The notes beneath the pieces are model-generated. The model saw nothing but the letters and a program-made list of their open reading frames with translations, was not told the DNA's origin and searched no databases. Positions 10,201-17,477 of a DNA stretch of 32,201 nucleotides are shown in pieces. This stretch comes from a virus: positions 1 to 32,201 of the IMG/VR virus record IMGVR_UViG_3300009488_000046. The stretch is one strand, 5' to 3'. Position 1 is the stretch's first letter. The number at the start of each line of letters is the position of its first letter. The translations under genes were made by a program, and so were the position numbers.

Positions 10201-13200
10201 CCCACCTGACTGGAGCGAAGACTATCCGGATGAGGAGGATTCACCGGAGGAGGATACGTGGTACGACCATTGGGAGCCCATCGAATCAGAGAACTGGGGA
10301 TCCTATTTCGATACTCAGCAAAGAGAGGTCTGGGCAGAGCATAACTGGAATCCAGATCTTGAAGCTGATCCGGACATTCCGGAAGAAGCAGACATGGACA
10401 CCGAGGAGCTGAACGAAGCTCTCGGTGCCTGGGATGGGACCAGCGAAGAAGACATGGAGGAGGAAGCCAACGATAAAACCAGAGAGGCAATCGAACTAGA
10501 TTTCTACGACGAGGCGCGAGAGGAGTGGGAGAAAAAGAATACCAAGAGACGATGGTACTCCGGCAACTATCAGATGATGACGGATGACGATGGCGACTTC
10601 CGAATCTATGACGATCAGGGCGGTGACCTCGGTTATTACAGCACCTGGGAGGAAGCAGCGGACGCTGCCGAGGAGCATTACAACGAACAGACTCATGCCT
10701 GGGCAAGCTACATGCTCAAGCCTGCCGGCAAGGATTACGGGGTGCTGCTATTCCGTTGGGAAAATCCAGACAAGCAGTTGTTCACAGAGACCGCTCACTG
10801 GGAGGAGGACGACAATTTCGTAGCTCATGTTCGCTTCGATATTCGCAAAGATCCTGATGGCAACGAGGTTTTCTACATCGATGAGATGCAGTCCGATTGG
10901 CATCAGGAGATTCGAGATACGATCAAGGCCAAACTGAAAGAGATTCACGCTGAGCATGGTTTCGATAAGGATTACGACAACAGAGATGGCACCTTTGGTG
11001 GTGGCGAGGAATACGATGGCACACCTCCAGAGGTCATGTACGAGAAGGCCAGGGCTGAATCACTTGATAATCCAAGACTGAAGCAACTGCACAAAGATCT
11101 AGCTCAACAGGATTTTAAGGCCCTCGCTAAGTCGAGAGAGACGATCGTCGAAGAACTGAAATCCTGGCCAATGACGAAGGATATGTCAAAGCGTCTCCAG
11201 GCTGTCCTTACTGGCGAATACTCAAATAACTCAATCGATCTACTTGCTGGCTATAGAGCGGATCTGGCCTCAAGACAAGCGTCCGCTGACACTGCTTTGG
11301 AACAACAGGAAGGAGAGATTCAAGCCAAAGTATTTGAGGACCATGGCTTCTACCATTCTCTCGGTGAGGCGAGCAACAAACTGTTCGCGGCCTATCGAAA
11401 GATGCGAAAAAGTGAGCGCGGTGAACAGTATAACGCTGAGCTGATTTCCAGAGAGGAGTTCGATCAGTATGTGAATCAACAAGCCAGGGAATACGGTTTA
11501 ACCACTCGTTTGATCTATGCGACCAGAAATACAGGCGTGACTGCTGGTGTCGATTTTTCTGAATGGATGGAGAGACAGTGGGCAGCAGGCAACGCTCAAA
11601 CGATTGACCGTAAAGCTATTAACTCACCACGAGTTATATCTGAATGGGACGGAACGCCGCAGAAGGAAATCGAGGCCGAGCGGGAAGAAACGGCTATTGC
11701 CCAGCTCATGGATGAGACGCGAGATGAGACTGATCTGCCGGCAGGAACGAGGAGGCAAGGCAAGATATACAGGACCGCTCAAGCGAGAGATTTTAGTCAA
11801 GCGACCTGGACGAAACTAATCGAAGATGCAAGCGGCGATTCGTCTAACTGGGATCGACACAACGCATCTGAGTTGTGGAAGGTCTGGTCGAGTTTGGCTG
11901 ATGCGATGCACAAGATTTCGGCTGCTGACCGTCAGCCATTGCCTGGGCGTGGACCAGTGCCAGGCTTCTTTGATTACGATGCGCCGAGAGGTTTGCAAAC
12001 TACTGTCCGCGCTCAAATTCTGAGCTTTGATGAGAACATCGGGAAGTATCAAAGATATGCAGATGGCCAGAGCTTCGCGCCATTCGAGAAGGATTGGCAG
12101 CTACTGGTCATCAAACACATGATCGCTGAAGCGGCCAGGCGTGGCATGCCACGGATCTACTTTTCCAAGGGCGAGGTTCATGGGGTTCGCTGGTCAGGGG
12201 CTGAGTCGGTTGAATCACTTGAGTTTGTTAAGCATCCAATCCCTGAAGTTGAGCAAGATCCAACACCAGATCTTTTCACCGGAGAGATCACGCCGGTCAA
12301 ACGTGGAGATGCTTTCACGATCGATCTGTTAGTACCTGGAGCGAATCAACTCGACATGAAGACGACCAACAAGCAGCTTCGGAAGAATGTTGGTGATCGT
12401 GTAGCCAGGCTCATCCTGGGATCTGAAAAAGATAGAGGAACCATTCGAGCGGAAGACGCCGGTCTAAGGGGCATCCTGGTTCCACGAGGTAGTAGCAGGA
12501 CGTTGAGTGGATCCAGGACCACGTACAACGAGGTCGCAGTCAACAGCATCAACAAGTTCCTGAAGAAATTCAAAGGCAAGGTGAAGGATGTCTGGGTGCC
12601 TGGTGATAACAGTCAATCGTCCAGGGATGAGGCGGAACGGTTAGGTGTTGCCACTCTTGGTCAGCCTGGCAACGAATACGAAAAGTGGGATAACGCACGG
12701 CTCAGGCGACTGACGACTCCTGAAATCCATCGGTTTATCGAAGGTGGTCTCGACTCTGATCTAGTGAAACAAGGCCGGGAGATGTTTGACCTGGAAGATA
12801 GAGGCGTCTGGGGAATCGAAACACGAGCCGAAGATGGCTTTTACGAATTTAATACTCATGCCGGCTTCTTGCCAGGAAAACCAAGAGCGGTTGAGCGCCT
12901 GCACAATCTCATGCGACAAGAAGGCGAGAAGGACTGGGGTTACGAAGCCTGGGAGATTGAGATCACGCCGAAGCTGGAGGAGACCGCGAAGAAAGGATTC
13001 CCGCTATTCCACAAACGAGGCAAGCCGAAGACTGGCGACACTGGTCTGGACAATGCGCTCGAATGGGCGAGGAAGAATATCGGTCCATCAGGACCACGAT
13101 CGCTTGAGCGACTGCAAAGACAGATCAGCGAAATCATCAACATCGAACGTAAACAGATGAAGTTGGAGCAAGCTCTGATCGATCAGTTCGCCGGCCTGAA

Positions 13201-15985
13201 GTGGGCAATCAGACAAACGCATGGTCACGAGCTGCCGGCACAGATGTCAGCGTACAAGCAGGCTCACTTCACCACCAGCATGGATTCGCAAATGTACGTG
13301 TTCCTGACCCACGGCATTCCGGTGTGGGAGACGGTAACGACTGCCGAAGGTGAGGGCACGATCACTGGCATCAAGCCAGGCAGCAAGGGTCTCCTGGAGG
13401 TCCTGGAGCCGGTTGCTGACAAGATCACGTACTGGGGCTATTGGATGGCTGCCAGGCGAGCCGATCGTCTGCTGAAGGAAGGTAGGGAAGCTCTGTTCAC
13501 CCAGGAGCGTGTGGACGAGCTGCTGAAGTTAGGCGAGCGATTTCCTGAGTTCCAGGATGTGGCTGACGCATACAACGACTGGAAGACGCAATTCCTGGAC
13601 TGGGCATCAGAGGCAGGTGTCATCAACGAAGACACCAGGCCGCTGTGGGATCAGGCAGATTACGTGCCGTTCTACCGCATCAAGTCCGACGAGTTGGGCG
13701 GATCCTTTGCCAAGCGAGCCGGCATGGGCGGCCCAGGAATTGCGAACGTAGCACAACCGATCAAGCGTCTCCGTGGAGCCAAGCATCCGCTCGGTGACAT
13801 CCTGGAGAACATCATCGTCAACTTCCAGCACATCGCGACGACGACGATGAAGAACAAAGCTGCTCAGCTTGCAGTCGAAAATCTCAAAGATTCTGGGCTG
13901 CTCGTGCCGGCACCACCAACTGCTTTCCTGAAGGAGGAGTTCATCCCTATGGATGAGCTGAAGCGTAAGCTCAAGCAAGCTGGTGTTGACTGGGAAGCTA
14001 TGCCCACCGAAGCACTGGAGAGCATGCAGAAGATGTGGACCTTGCAGCGACCTGTTGGAGATGACTACATCTCGGTGCTGTACAACGGAAAGAAAAAATG
14101 GTTTGAGGTCCGAGAAGAAACGCTGCTGAGATCTCTCACAGCGATCAATGAGAAGAAATTTTCAAGCGTGATGGGCCGATTTTTCATGTGGCCATTGCGA
14201 AAGGTTAAGCGCCTCGGCACCACCTTGATCACGCTCGCTCCAGATTTCATGGCGGCGAACTGGTTCCGAGACATCTTTTTGGCATTCGCGAACTCGCGTC
14301 ATGCGAAGTTTCCCAAGCCATGGTCGGCAGCGACCGGAGCCTGGAAAGCGTTCACGAAGTCGCCTGAGATGGTGGCCATGATGGCTGCCGGTGGCGCTTT
14401 TTATTCTGGCTACATCAACGCCAACGATCCGGTATCAACGGTCAAGGCGATGAAGCGAGCCTTGCGTCAGACAGGATTCAAAAACCGAATCCTGGATGCA
14501 CCATGGAAGCTGTTCCACCTGTACAACGACATCGGTGCAGCATCCGAGAATGCCAATCGAATTGGTTCTGGCTACATCCCTGCGATGAAAGCTGGTGCCG
14601 GCAAGGCCGAGGCAATCTGGGAAGCCAAGGACTTGATGAACTTTGCCAAGCATGGTGATCATGCCGCGGTGCAATTCTTCGTTCAGTCCGTGATGTTCCT
14701 CAATGCCAGGGTCCAGGGCCTGGTTAGATACGGACAGCGATTCACGGAAGCCCCAGGACTGACGTTTGCCAAGTCAATGATGTATGCCATGGCTGTACTG
14801 ATGATCTGGCTGAAGAACAAAGACGATGATAGATACAAGGCACTACCTCCAGACGACAAGGATATGTACGTCCATTTCTGGACCAATGGCAAGCACTGGC
14901 GTCTCCCGAAATCCTTCGAGCTGGGCATGATCTTTGGTGTCGGCATCGAGCGCACGTTTGAGTATTACTACTCCAATGAAGATGACGCCGGCAAGGTAGC
15001 GATCGATCGAATGTGGTGGGTCATGGGTGAAGTTTTCAATATCCTGGGTCCGCGGTTCCCGTTTGTTCCTTTACCGCAGGCCATCACTCCGTTGTATGAA
15101 GCGACGAACAACTGGAACGCTTTCTTCCAATCACCGATCGTTCCTGAGTACATGCAGGACATAGCCGAAGTGAAGCCGGAGATCGTCTTTCGTCCTACCA
15201 CCAGTCCGACAGCTCGCGAGCTTGCCAGGGGATTACCGAAGTGGGCCCCAGCGACGTTAAGGAATCCAATACTTCTTGAACATCTGGTTCGTGGATATTT
15301 TGGGACCTTGGGCGCTTACGTGATGATGATGAGCGACGACTTGGTTCGGAAGTCGTTCGATTATCCAGCCAGGCCAGACCTCAGATGGGACAAGATGCCT
15401 GTAGCAAGGCGCTTCTATACTGGCGATGATCCGCCATCGAGGACTTCGTTCGAGGAGGTCATTTATCAGGTACGCCAGAATGCCAGGGAGATCGAGCGAG
15501 CTGTCAGCCAGATGGAGAAGCTGGAGATGGAGGACGAGATCGATGCGTTCATGGAGCAGCCATCAAAATACGATTCAACCTTCACCAACGAGCAGGTCGT
15601 CGAAGCATCCAAGGCAATGAAGCCCAGCTACAACGAGATGAAGCGTATTCGCAAGGAGATCACGGAGCTGTGGGAAGACGAGGAGATGAGCGGCGAGGAG
15701 AAGGGCATAGAGCTGAATAATCTTCTTCGGGATAAGTTGGAGGAAGCCAAGGAAGGTTGGTTGGAGCGACCAGGATCTTCGGAAAATAAAGAGGATGAGC
15801 CACCGAATGCTGGAGCTGTTATCCAGTTCGAGGCATTGCAGGACACCCTCATAGATCTATCGCCAGAAGACCGGGTTGATTATTTGGCTGAGCAAGGTCT
15901 GGATAAAACTGCGGATCTGTTGGTCTCATTGCCGACGAAGCCGAGCAGCAGGCTTCGCAATATCATGCGGGAGAACTCAGTCTGA
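4250..15985 (+). CDS. Giant polyvalent virion protein (3911 residues)
   Basis: A single frame of 3911 residues starts at ATG 4250, sharing one base with the preceding stop. Approximate modules are as follows. Residues 214-281 hold a 'NIPSMVNGK...' segment common in podovirus internal proteins. Residues 412-570 hold Ala/Gly-rich hydrophobic helices. Residues 983-1121 are pyrophosphatase-like (GNYPKGHLRV, KDAYGYLKGTE, FDEHKIML). Residues 1215-1380 are His-rich (HDYFGH at 1295-1300, ENAWQHH at 1313-1319). Residues 1406-1533 are ADP-ribosyltransferase-like. Residues 1555-1725 are a zincin metallopeptidase (HEVVGH at 1631-1636). Residues 1980-2085 are strongly acidic. A module with DEMQSDW at 2211-2217 resumes at PFEKDW from 2611. 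From about 2935 the C-terminal region resembles LPD38-type polyvalent domains, with NWFRDIF near 3335. Such proteins are thought to be delivered into the host with the genome. That role is family knowledge, and the domain edges are estimates. Confidence 0.85.
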   Translation: MAELSIISEEDEEEQEPLAAAPKPGLLSIVDEADEPEIQAPPPAAIPKPEPLSIVAETEDIASPVSRIDIGSDEEPGFLTRAFDSFQAWRDETKAEMKRNAPTREERQQITKDNIKLNRELFSNKGGGQFSFGSSRPAPHSALVRAGLEEPPENEVENALNDYLRPNADTPGRPSPEGRLKKEREQWARYPKDQAGFLIDPTRPIVQNPDGSSSSELSITIDADGRWFNIPSMVNGKQVSQEEAIESARSWAKKGWIHPNFATQEEAVAAAGARSDYLPTAREEWANRKPDEPKEPREEKPEDPWGLVLWDTLTNVPAGFKRQYGGAKMFLNAPRDLAYILEAASDQGVAPEDSFALEVEAYVQGKEPAEYYGEMLKEAENNADLQEGLRIHQEATQYLQNYQPNVREDSAKYYAGAIIEGAINMSPMLITTAVTRSPTLGLAVMGGQVFADQYAESISRGRSHSEATLDGTVFAAAEMLTEKIPLGILTKGGGTLLKRFFKAGGAEAIQEPVTQLIQEAYTMGIIEDEMTFGEALVEIVTTEEGRAMLRRSAIIGFGVGGTLATAVHPLYKDVVDEGDVDPDGGPGWIDLPETGPGGKPLKKMPSEMDREISKEEADELGLSEVDVDVDLLERVAAGDPLTIDEQYTLTNGKYGMFVGAEERVMLLPKGLKELKNLRERAAGEEIIMEGEEITIRRTGEAIDIAEPVEPGVVRRAQRVMEEYAKVQEAHPKAMTAMTPALKTKIDNRWSTLTPEQMDEIMTVFEEFEKLPAGDEAKLRKDLEILLKQFQEAAKGEPDEDEELVRFKRRTRRLFAGEQVTKTEHDTDRVTVPERLKDLVGPLPELQTHPLAKEPTAPKRMVSNEWGSGVRQRLRMAYPGVTDMAIETAFQEGQGIEGLLVNLRNKPASVTAVQNINAMLGAIDKLVEKYDMLRSEIVAEEDEISPMEVFRSDVVESRSSVRARLDAVQRRVEEPKSPEQAEAGNYPKGHLRVDSIPGTIETKKGGTRKGIDRKGKPWQFKMKDAYGYLKGTESREPDGRGGFDQIDAFFGPYLDSGHAVIINQKKDPAKPMSLENFDEHKIMLGYRDTEEAQEAYRRNYTDGGAQMGSVVAMTTEELREWLETANTKTPAVLSEVVFVPGRGEVDFRPFQPAIDAAQAYADANDIEYEPAKERAKIDVRRASMIAREFTRMEHDPSDPAVAAAYQAMIDETLAQYEYVLESGLEVEFVKGKDPYRSPRDAILDIRENNHLWVLPTREAFGTRAEFEAIDNPLLNETKYKISGKVALANDIFRVVHDYFGHLANGFGFRARGEENAWQHHAAMYSPLARRAMTVETRGQNSWVNYGPHGETNRTASAADTVYADQKIGLLPVWVSEEGRLSAKRPTPESRPTEGGELVAPPVSAEGRITLTHYSRRADIDRIDPSFYGQGIRGAEGQRAQAFPETWIDRTYYGISPELPGGYRKESGLGPETYETSIDARLLYDLQVDPENLAATPDLNESEAAIRDAGYSGYWLKHPSLGLVSAVFDPLEVETKKGPSARARRKTNAGRGQSVDDVQQILQKIYRMFRTVPPVRVVESIEDLPRHLQVSMEDEHSKKNTTGMYDQGAFNDDIYIIANNVSSMAEAVETLLHEVVGHFGLRQVIPPWRFDEFMDMVAKSFPKQVREAARSYELDWNDVEERRIAAEEYIAHIAQRILAGQTVSQRAREILDRIVEALQNVVRWMTGQEQMFTTGQIMSVIAQSSDFVQRPGGYQRSKRRGRLRHVSAPYFFSQVWTAFNETDTKATSVDGWYQFMKGQLKNGKIKQAELDWLGLGDAKNPGWLAEATWGQMYQLTSDHSYGRRTNFEDVEKLFPPPMFAVFKEQRELGAEIQGIAEKAKAAQQQAWEEAFPTTEKQAKKYNREAQQFKDDWKKNPENDPMQFLSVNEQRDAALMDERHEELTNQLQEFGRTKPKKIPRHIIQSYIERNGVDIEVKEPGNPEEDYGPPDWSEDYPDEEDSPEEDTWYDHWEPIESENWGSYFDTQQREVWAEHNWNPDLEADPDIPEEADMDTEELNEALGAWDGTSEEDMEEEANDKTREAIELDFYDEAREEWEKKNTKRRWYSGNYQMMTDDDGDFRIYDDQGGDLGYYSTWEEAADAAEEHYNEQTHAWASYMLKPAGKDYGVLLFRWENPDKQLFTETAHWEEDDNFVAHVRFDIRKDPDGNEVFYIDEMQSDWHQEIRDTIKAKLKEIHAEHGFDKDYDNRDGTFGGGEEYDGTPPEVMYEKARAESLDNPRLKQLHKDLAQQDFKALAKSRETIVEELKSWPMTKDMSKRLQAVLTGEYSNNSIDLLAGYRADLASRQASADTALEQQEGEIQAKVFEDHGFYHSLGEASNKLFAAYRKMRKSERGEQYNAELISREEFDQYVNQQAREYGLTTRLIYATRNTGVTAGVDFSEWMERQWAAGNAQTIDRKAINSPRVISEWDGTPQKEIEAEREETAIAQLMDETRDETDLPAGTRRQGKIYRTAQARDFSQATWTKLIEDASGDSSNWDRHNASELWKVWSSLADAMHKISAADRQPLPGRGPVPGFFDYDAPRGLQTTVRAQILSFDENIGKYQRYADGQSFAPFEKDWQLLVIKHMIAEAARRGMPRIYFSKGEVHGVRWSGAESVESLEFVKHPIPEVEQDPTPDLFTGEITPVKRGDAFTIDLLVPGANQLDMKTTNKQLRKNVGDRVARLILGSEKDRGTIRAEDAGLRGILVPRGSSRTLSGSRTTYNEVAVNSINKFLKKFKGKVKDVWVPGDNSQSSRDEAERLGVATLGQPGNEYEKWDNARLRRLTTPEIHRFIEGGLDSDLVKQGREMFDLEDRGVWGIETRAEDGFYEFNTHAGFLPGKPRAVERLHNLMRQEGEKDWGYEAWEIEITPKLEETAKKGFPLFHKRGKPKTGDTGLDNALEWARKNIGPSGPRSLERLQRQISEIINIERKQMKLEQALIDQFAGLKWAIRQTHGHELPAQMSAYKQAHFTTSMDSQMYVFLTHGIPVWETVTTAEGEGTITGIKPGSKGLLEVLEPVADKITYWGYWMAARRADRLLKEGREALFTQERVDELLKLGERFPEFQDVADAYNDWKTQFLDWASEAGVINEDTRPLWDQADYVPFYRIKSDELGGSFAKRAGMGGPGIANVAQPIKRLRGAKHPLGDILENIIVNFQHIATTTMKNKAAQLAVENLKDSGLLVPAPPTAFLKEEFIPMDELKRKLKQAGVDWEAMPTEALESMQKMWTLQRPVGDDYISVLYNGKKKWFEVREETLLRSLTAINEKKFSSVMGRFFMWPLRKVKRLGTTLITLAPDFMAANWFRDIFLAFANSRHAKFPKPWSAATGAWKAFTKSPEMVAMMAAGGAFYSGYINANDPVSTVKAMKRALRQTGFKNRILDAPWKLFHLYNDIGAASENANRIGSGYIPAMKAGAGKAEAIWEAKDLMNFAKHGDHAAVQFFVQSVMFLNARVQGLVRYGQRFTEAPGLTFAKSMMYAMAVLMIWLKNKDDDRYKALPPDDKDMYVHFWTNGKHWRLPKSFELGMIFGVGIERTFEYYYSNEDDAGKVAIDRMWWVMGEVFNILGPRFPFVPLPQAITPLYEATNNWNAFFQSPIVPEYMQDIAEVKPEIVFRPTTSPTARELARGLPKWAPATLRNPILLEHLVRGYFGTLGAYVMMMSDDLVRKSFDYPARPDLRWDKMPVARRFYTGDDPPSRTSFEEVIYQVRQNAREIERAVSQMEKLEMEDEIDAFMEQPSKYDSTFTNEQVVEASKAMKPSYNEMKRIRKEITELWEDEEMSGEEKGIELNNLLRDKLEEAKEGWLERPGSSENKEDEPPNAGAVIQFEALQDTLIDLSPEDRVDYLAEQGLDKTADLLVSLPTKPSSRLRNIMRENSV

Positions 15986-16443
15986 TGGAACTACTTAATC
16001 GACGCATCTCATCTGGAGATGAAGCTACCCTGGGTACGATGTTCGAGGTGAGCAATCAGCCTGCGTTCATCTGCTACGTGCTAGAAGATCAGTTCAACGA
16101 ACCAAAGATCAAAGGCGAGACTCGAATCCCACCTGGTAGATACCAGATCAAGCTGCGAACTGAGGGCGGCATGACCGTGAGATACGGCAATCGATTTGAT
16201 TTCCACAAGGGAATGCTATGGCTCCAGGACGTACCTGATTTCCAGTTCATTTATATCCATGTCGGCAACAAGGACGACGACTCCGAAGGCTGTCTCCTGG
16301 TTGGCGACGGTCAAGTATCGAATGTGATTGAGCGCGGCCAGGTGACCAGCTCAGTGGTCGCGTACACACGTTTGTACAAGACGATCGTCGATGCCCTGGA
16401 TGCCGAGGAACAGGTCTGGATCACAGTGGAGGATTACGCATGA
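15985..16443 (+). CDS. DUF5675 family protein, lysis-cassette member
   Basis: This 152-residue protein starts at ATG 15985, overlapping the giant gene's stop as TGATG. The core carries GETRIPPGRYQIKLR, GMLWLQDVP, YIHVGN and DDSEGCLLVG, which match the DUF5675 pattern. No signal peptide or membrane helix is present. The family's activity is not established to my knowledge. The conserved 'EGCLLVG' with one Cys and an upstream 'H' (FIYIHVGN) recalls the active-site layout of L,D-transpeptidase-type enzymes, but this is only a resemblance. It is followed within bases by a holin candidate and spanins. No lysozyme, amidase or other endolysin is visible in the window, so it is the candidate wall-acting enzyme here. 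Confidence 0.7.
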   Translation: MELLNRRISSGDEATLGTMFEVSNQPAFICYVLEDQFNEPKIKGETRIPPGRYQIKLRTEGGMTVRYGNRFDFHKGMLWLQDVPDFQFIYIHVGNKDDDSEGCLLVGDGQVSNVIERGQVTSSVVAYTRLYKTIVDALDAEEQVWITVEDYA

Positions 16444-16625
16444 ATAAATATCAAGGCAAGAGATTCCTGAGTTTCCTGGTGGCTACTGGCGCATTGTGCA
16501 TGGGCTTTTTCTTTGGCAATCCAATCGTTTTCGGAGCATTCGCAACGTCGCTCGGTGTTCTGTATGGAGCGTATTTAACAGGCCAGTCAGCGACGGACTG
16601 GCAGAAAGCAAAAAACGGGGGCTAA
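16440..16625 (+). CDS. Putative holin (two membrane helices)
   Basis: This 61-residue protein starts at ATG 16440 after GGAGG with a 7-base gap, and it overlaps the DUF5675 stop (ATGA). Two hydrophobic helices are clear: about residues 10-26 (FLSFLVATGALCMGFFF) and 29-48 (IVFGAFATSLGVLYGAYL). A short positively charged N-terminus and a polar tail (TDWQKAKNGG) flank them. The size and topology fit a small class II-type holin that would permeabilise the inner membrane at lysis. Its place between the DUF5675 protein and the spanins supports this. No sequence family is recognised, so the call rests on topology and context. Confidence 0.65.
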   Translation: MNKYQGKRFLSFLVATGALCMGFFFGNPIVFGAFATSLGVLYGAYLTGQSATDWQKAKNGG

Positions 16626-16627
16626 TT

Positions 16628-17035
16628 ATGGCCATGAATTTATCGAAGTTAGGCGAGACCAAGGTCACTGTGCCAGTGATCCTGATTGTTGCCGTGGCAG
16701 TGATCGGCTTTCGGGCTCAGAGCTTCACGGTAAAAGTCTTGGATGAGTTTTTCTTCAGCGAAGCACAAGGCCAGGAGCTGGCCGAAGCGGTGCAGGAGAA
16801 TACCGAGGTGCTTTACAAGTTCATCTCGAAGTCAGAGATCCGGGATCTCAACAATGAAATCCAGGCAGTGACTGAACAGATCACCGAGACCCAGTTGTGG
16901 ATCGCTGCCAACGGCTCGAACGACATTGCGACTGCCAGGTTGCAGGACCTGGTAAGCCGGCGTGATGATCTCACGGAGACGAAAGCCTGTCTCCTGGATG
17001 ATGACATCGACGACAAGGACTTTTGCTATGAGTAA
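16628..17035 (+). CDS. Membrane-anchored coiled-coil protein of the lysis cassette
   Basis: ATG 16628 follows a GGGGG run at 16617-16621 with a 6-base gap. A longer reading to 16496 would overlap the holin almost entirely and lacks support. The product has 135 residues. Residues 14-30 (VTVPVILIVAVAVIGFR) form one membrane helix near the N-terminus. Residues 50-120 are predicted coiled coil (ELAEAVQENTEVLYKF, IRDLNNEIQAVTEQI). Two Cys lie in the acidic tail (KACLLDDDIDDKDFCYE). It overlaps the i-spanin gene by 8 bases. The topology is that of an N-in, periplasmic-out protein. It could be an antiholin, an extra spanin-like protein or a virion-linked membrane protein. I do not recognise the family. 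Confidence 0.65.
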   Translation: MAMNLSKLGETKVTVPVILIVAVAVIGFRAQSFTVKVLDEFFFSEAQGQELAEAVQENTEVLYKFISKSEIRDLNNEIQAVTEQITETQLWIAANGSNDIATARLQDLVSRRDDLTETKACLLDDDIDDKDFCYE

Positions 17036-17477
17036 AGGATTGATGATTGCCGCAGGGATCATGGCTGTCATTGCTCTACTGCTGTGGCGAGAGAACTCAA
17101 GCCTGCATGACAAGCTGGGCCAGGCGAAAGCCGCGGTGACTCAGGCCAAACAAACCAATGACAACAACCTGGTGGCAATTACTGACCTGGGAGACCGGCT
17201 GGATAAGTGCGTAGCCGATCGCCTGGTTGATGAAGCAGCGAACGTCGCTGTGGTATCAGAACTGAAAGCGGACATCCTGGAACTGGAAGAAGAAGGAATC
17301 GGTATCCGGATTGAGCGAGAGGAGATATTCCGTGAACCATCGTGCGAGGAGTTGGGGAATTTGGACATCAATGCTATTTGCCCTGCTTTGGCTACAGGGC
17401 TGCGAGACAGCGCCGACAGTCTTAACCGAAGTGGAGATCCGGGAAGTGCCAGTCCCGGTGCGGACACCTCTCCCTGA
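17028..17477 (+). CDS. Putative i-spanin (Rz-like inner membrane lysis protein)
   Basis: ATG 17028 overlaps the previous stop by 8 bases and gives 149 residues. The N-terminus MSKGLMIAAGIMAVIALLLW is a single membrane anchor, followed by a periplasmic helical region (SLHDKLGQAKAAVTQAK, VVSELKADILELEEE) suited to a coiled coil. Cys residues occur mid-chain and in [15 protein letters not shown] frame with a lipobox starts inside its 3' half (17332), the classic nested Rz/Rz1 arrangement. By family knowledge, i-spanins join o-spanins to fuse the inner and outer membranes at the last step of lysis in two-membrane bacteria. The assignment rests on architecture and the nested partner rather than on sequence identity. 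Confidence 0.75.
   Translation: MSKGLMIAAGIMAVIALLLWRENSSLHDKLGQAKAAVTQAKQTNDNNLVAITDLGDRLDKCVADRLVDEAANVAVVSELKADILELEEEGIGIRIEREEIFREPSCEELGNLDINAICPALATGLRDSADSLNRSGDPGSASPGADTSP

Noticed and set aside
16496-16627. Upstream extension of the membrane/coiled-coil gene
   Set aside because: It would overlap the holin gene almost completely. ATG 16628 has a well-placed ribosome site.
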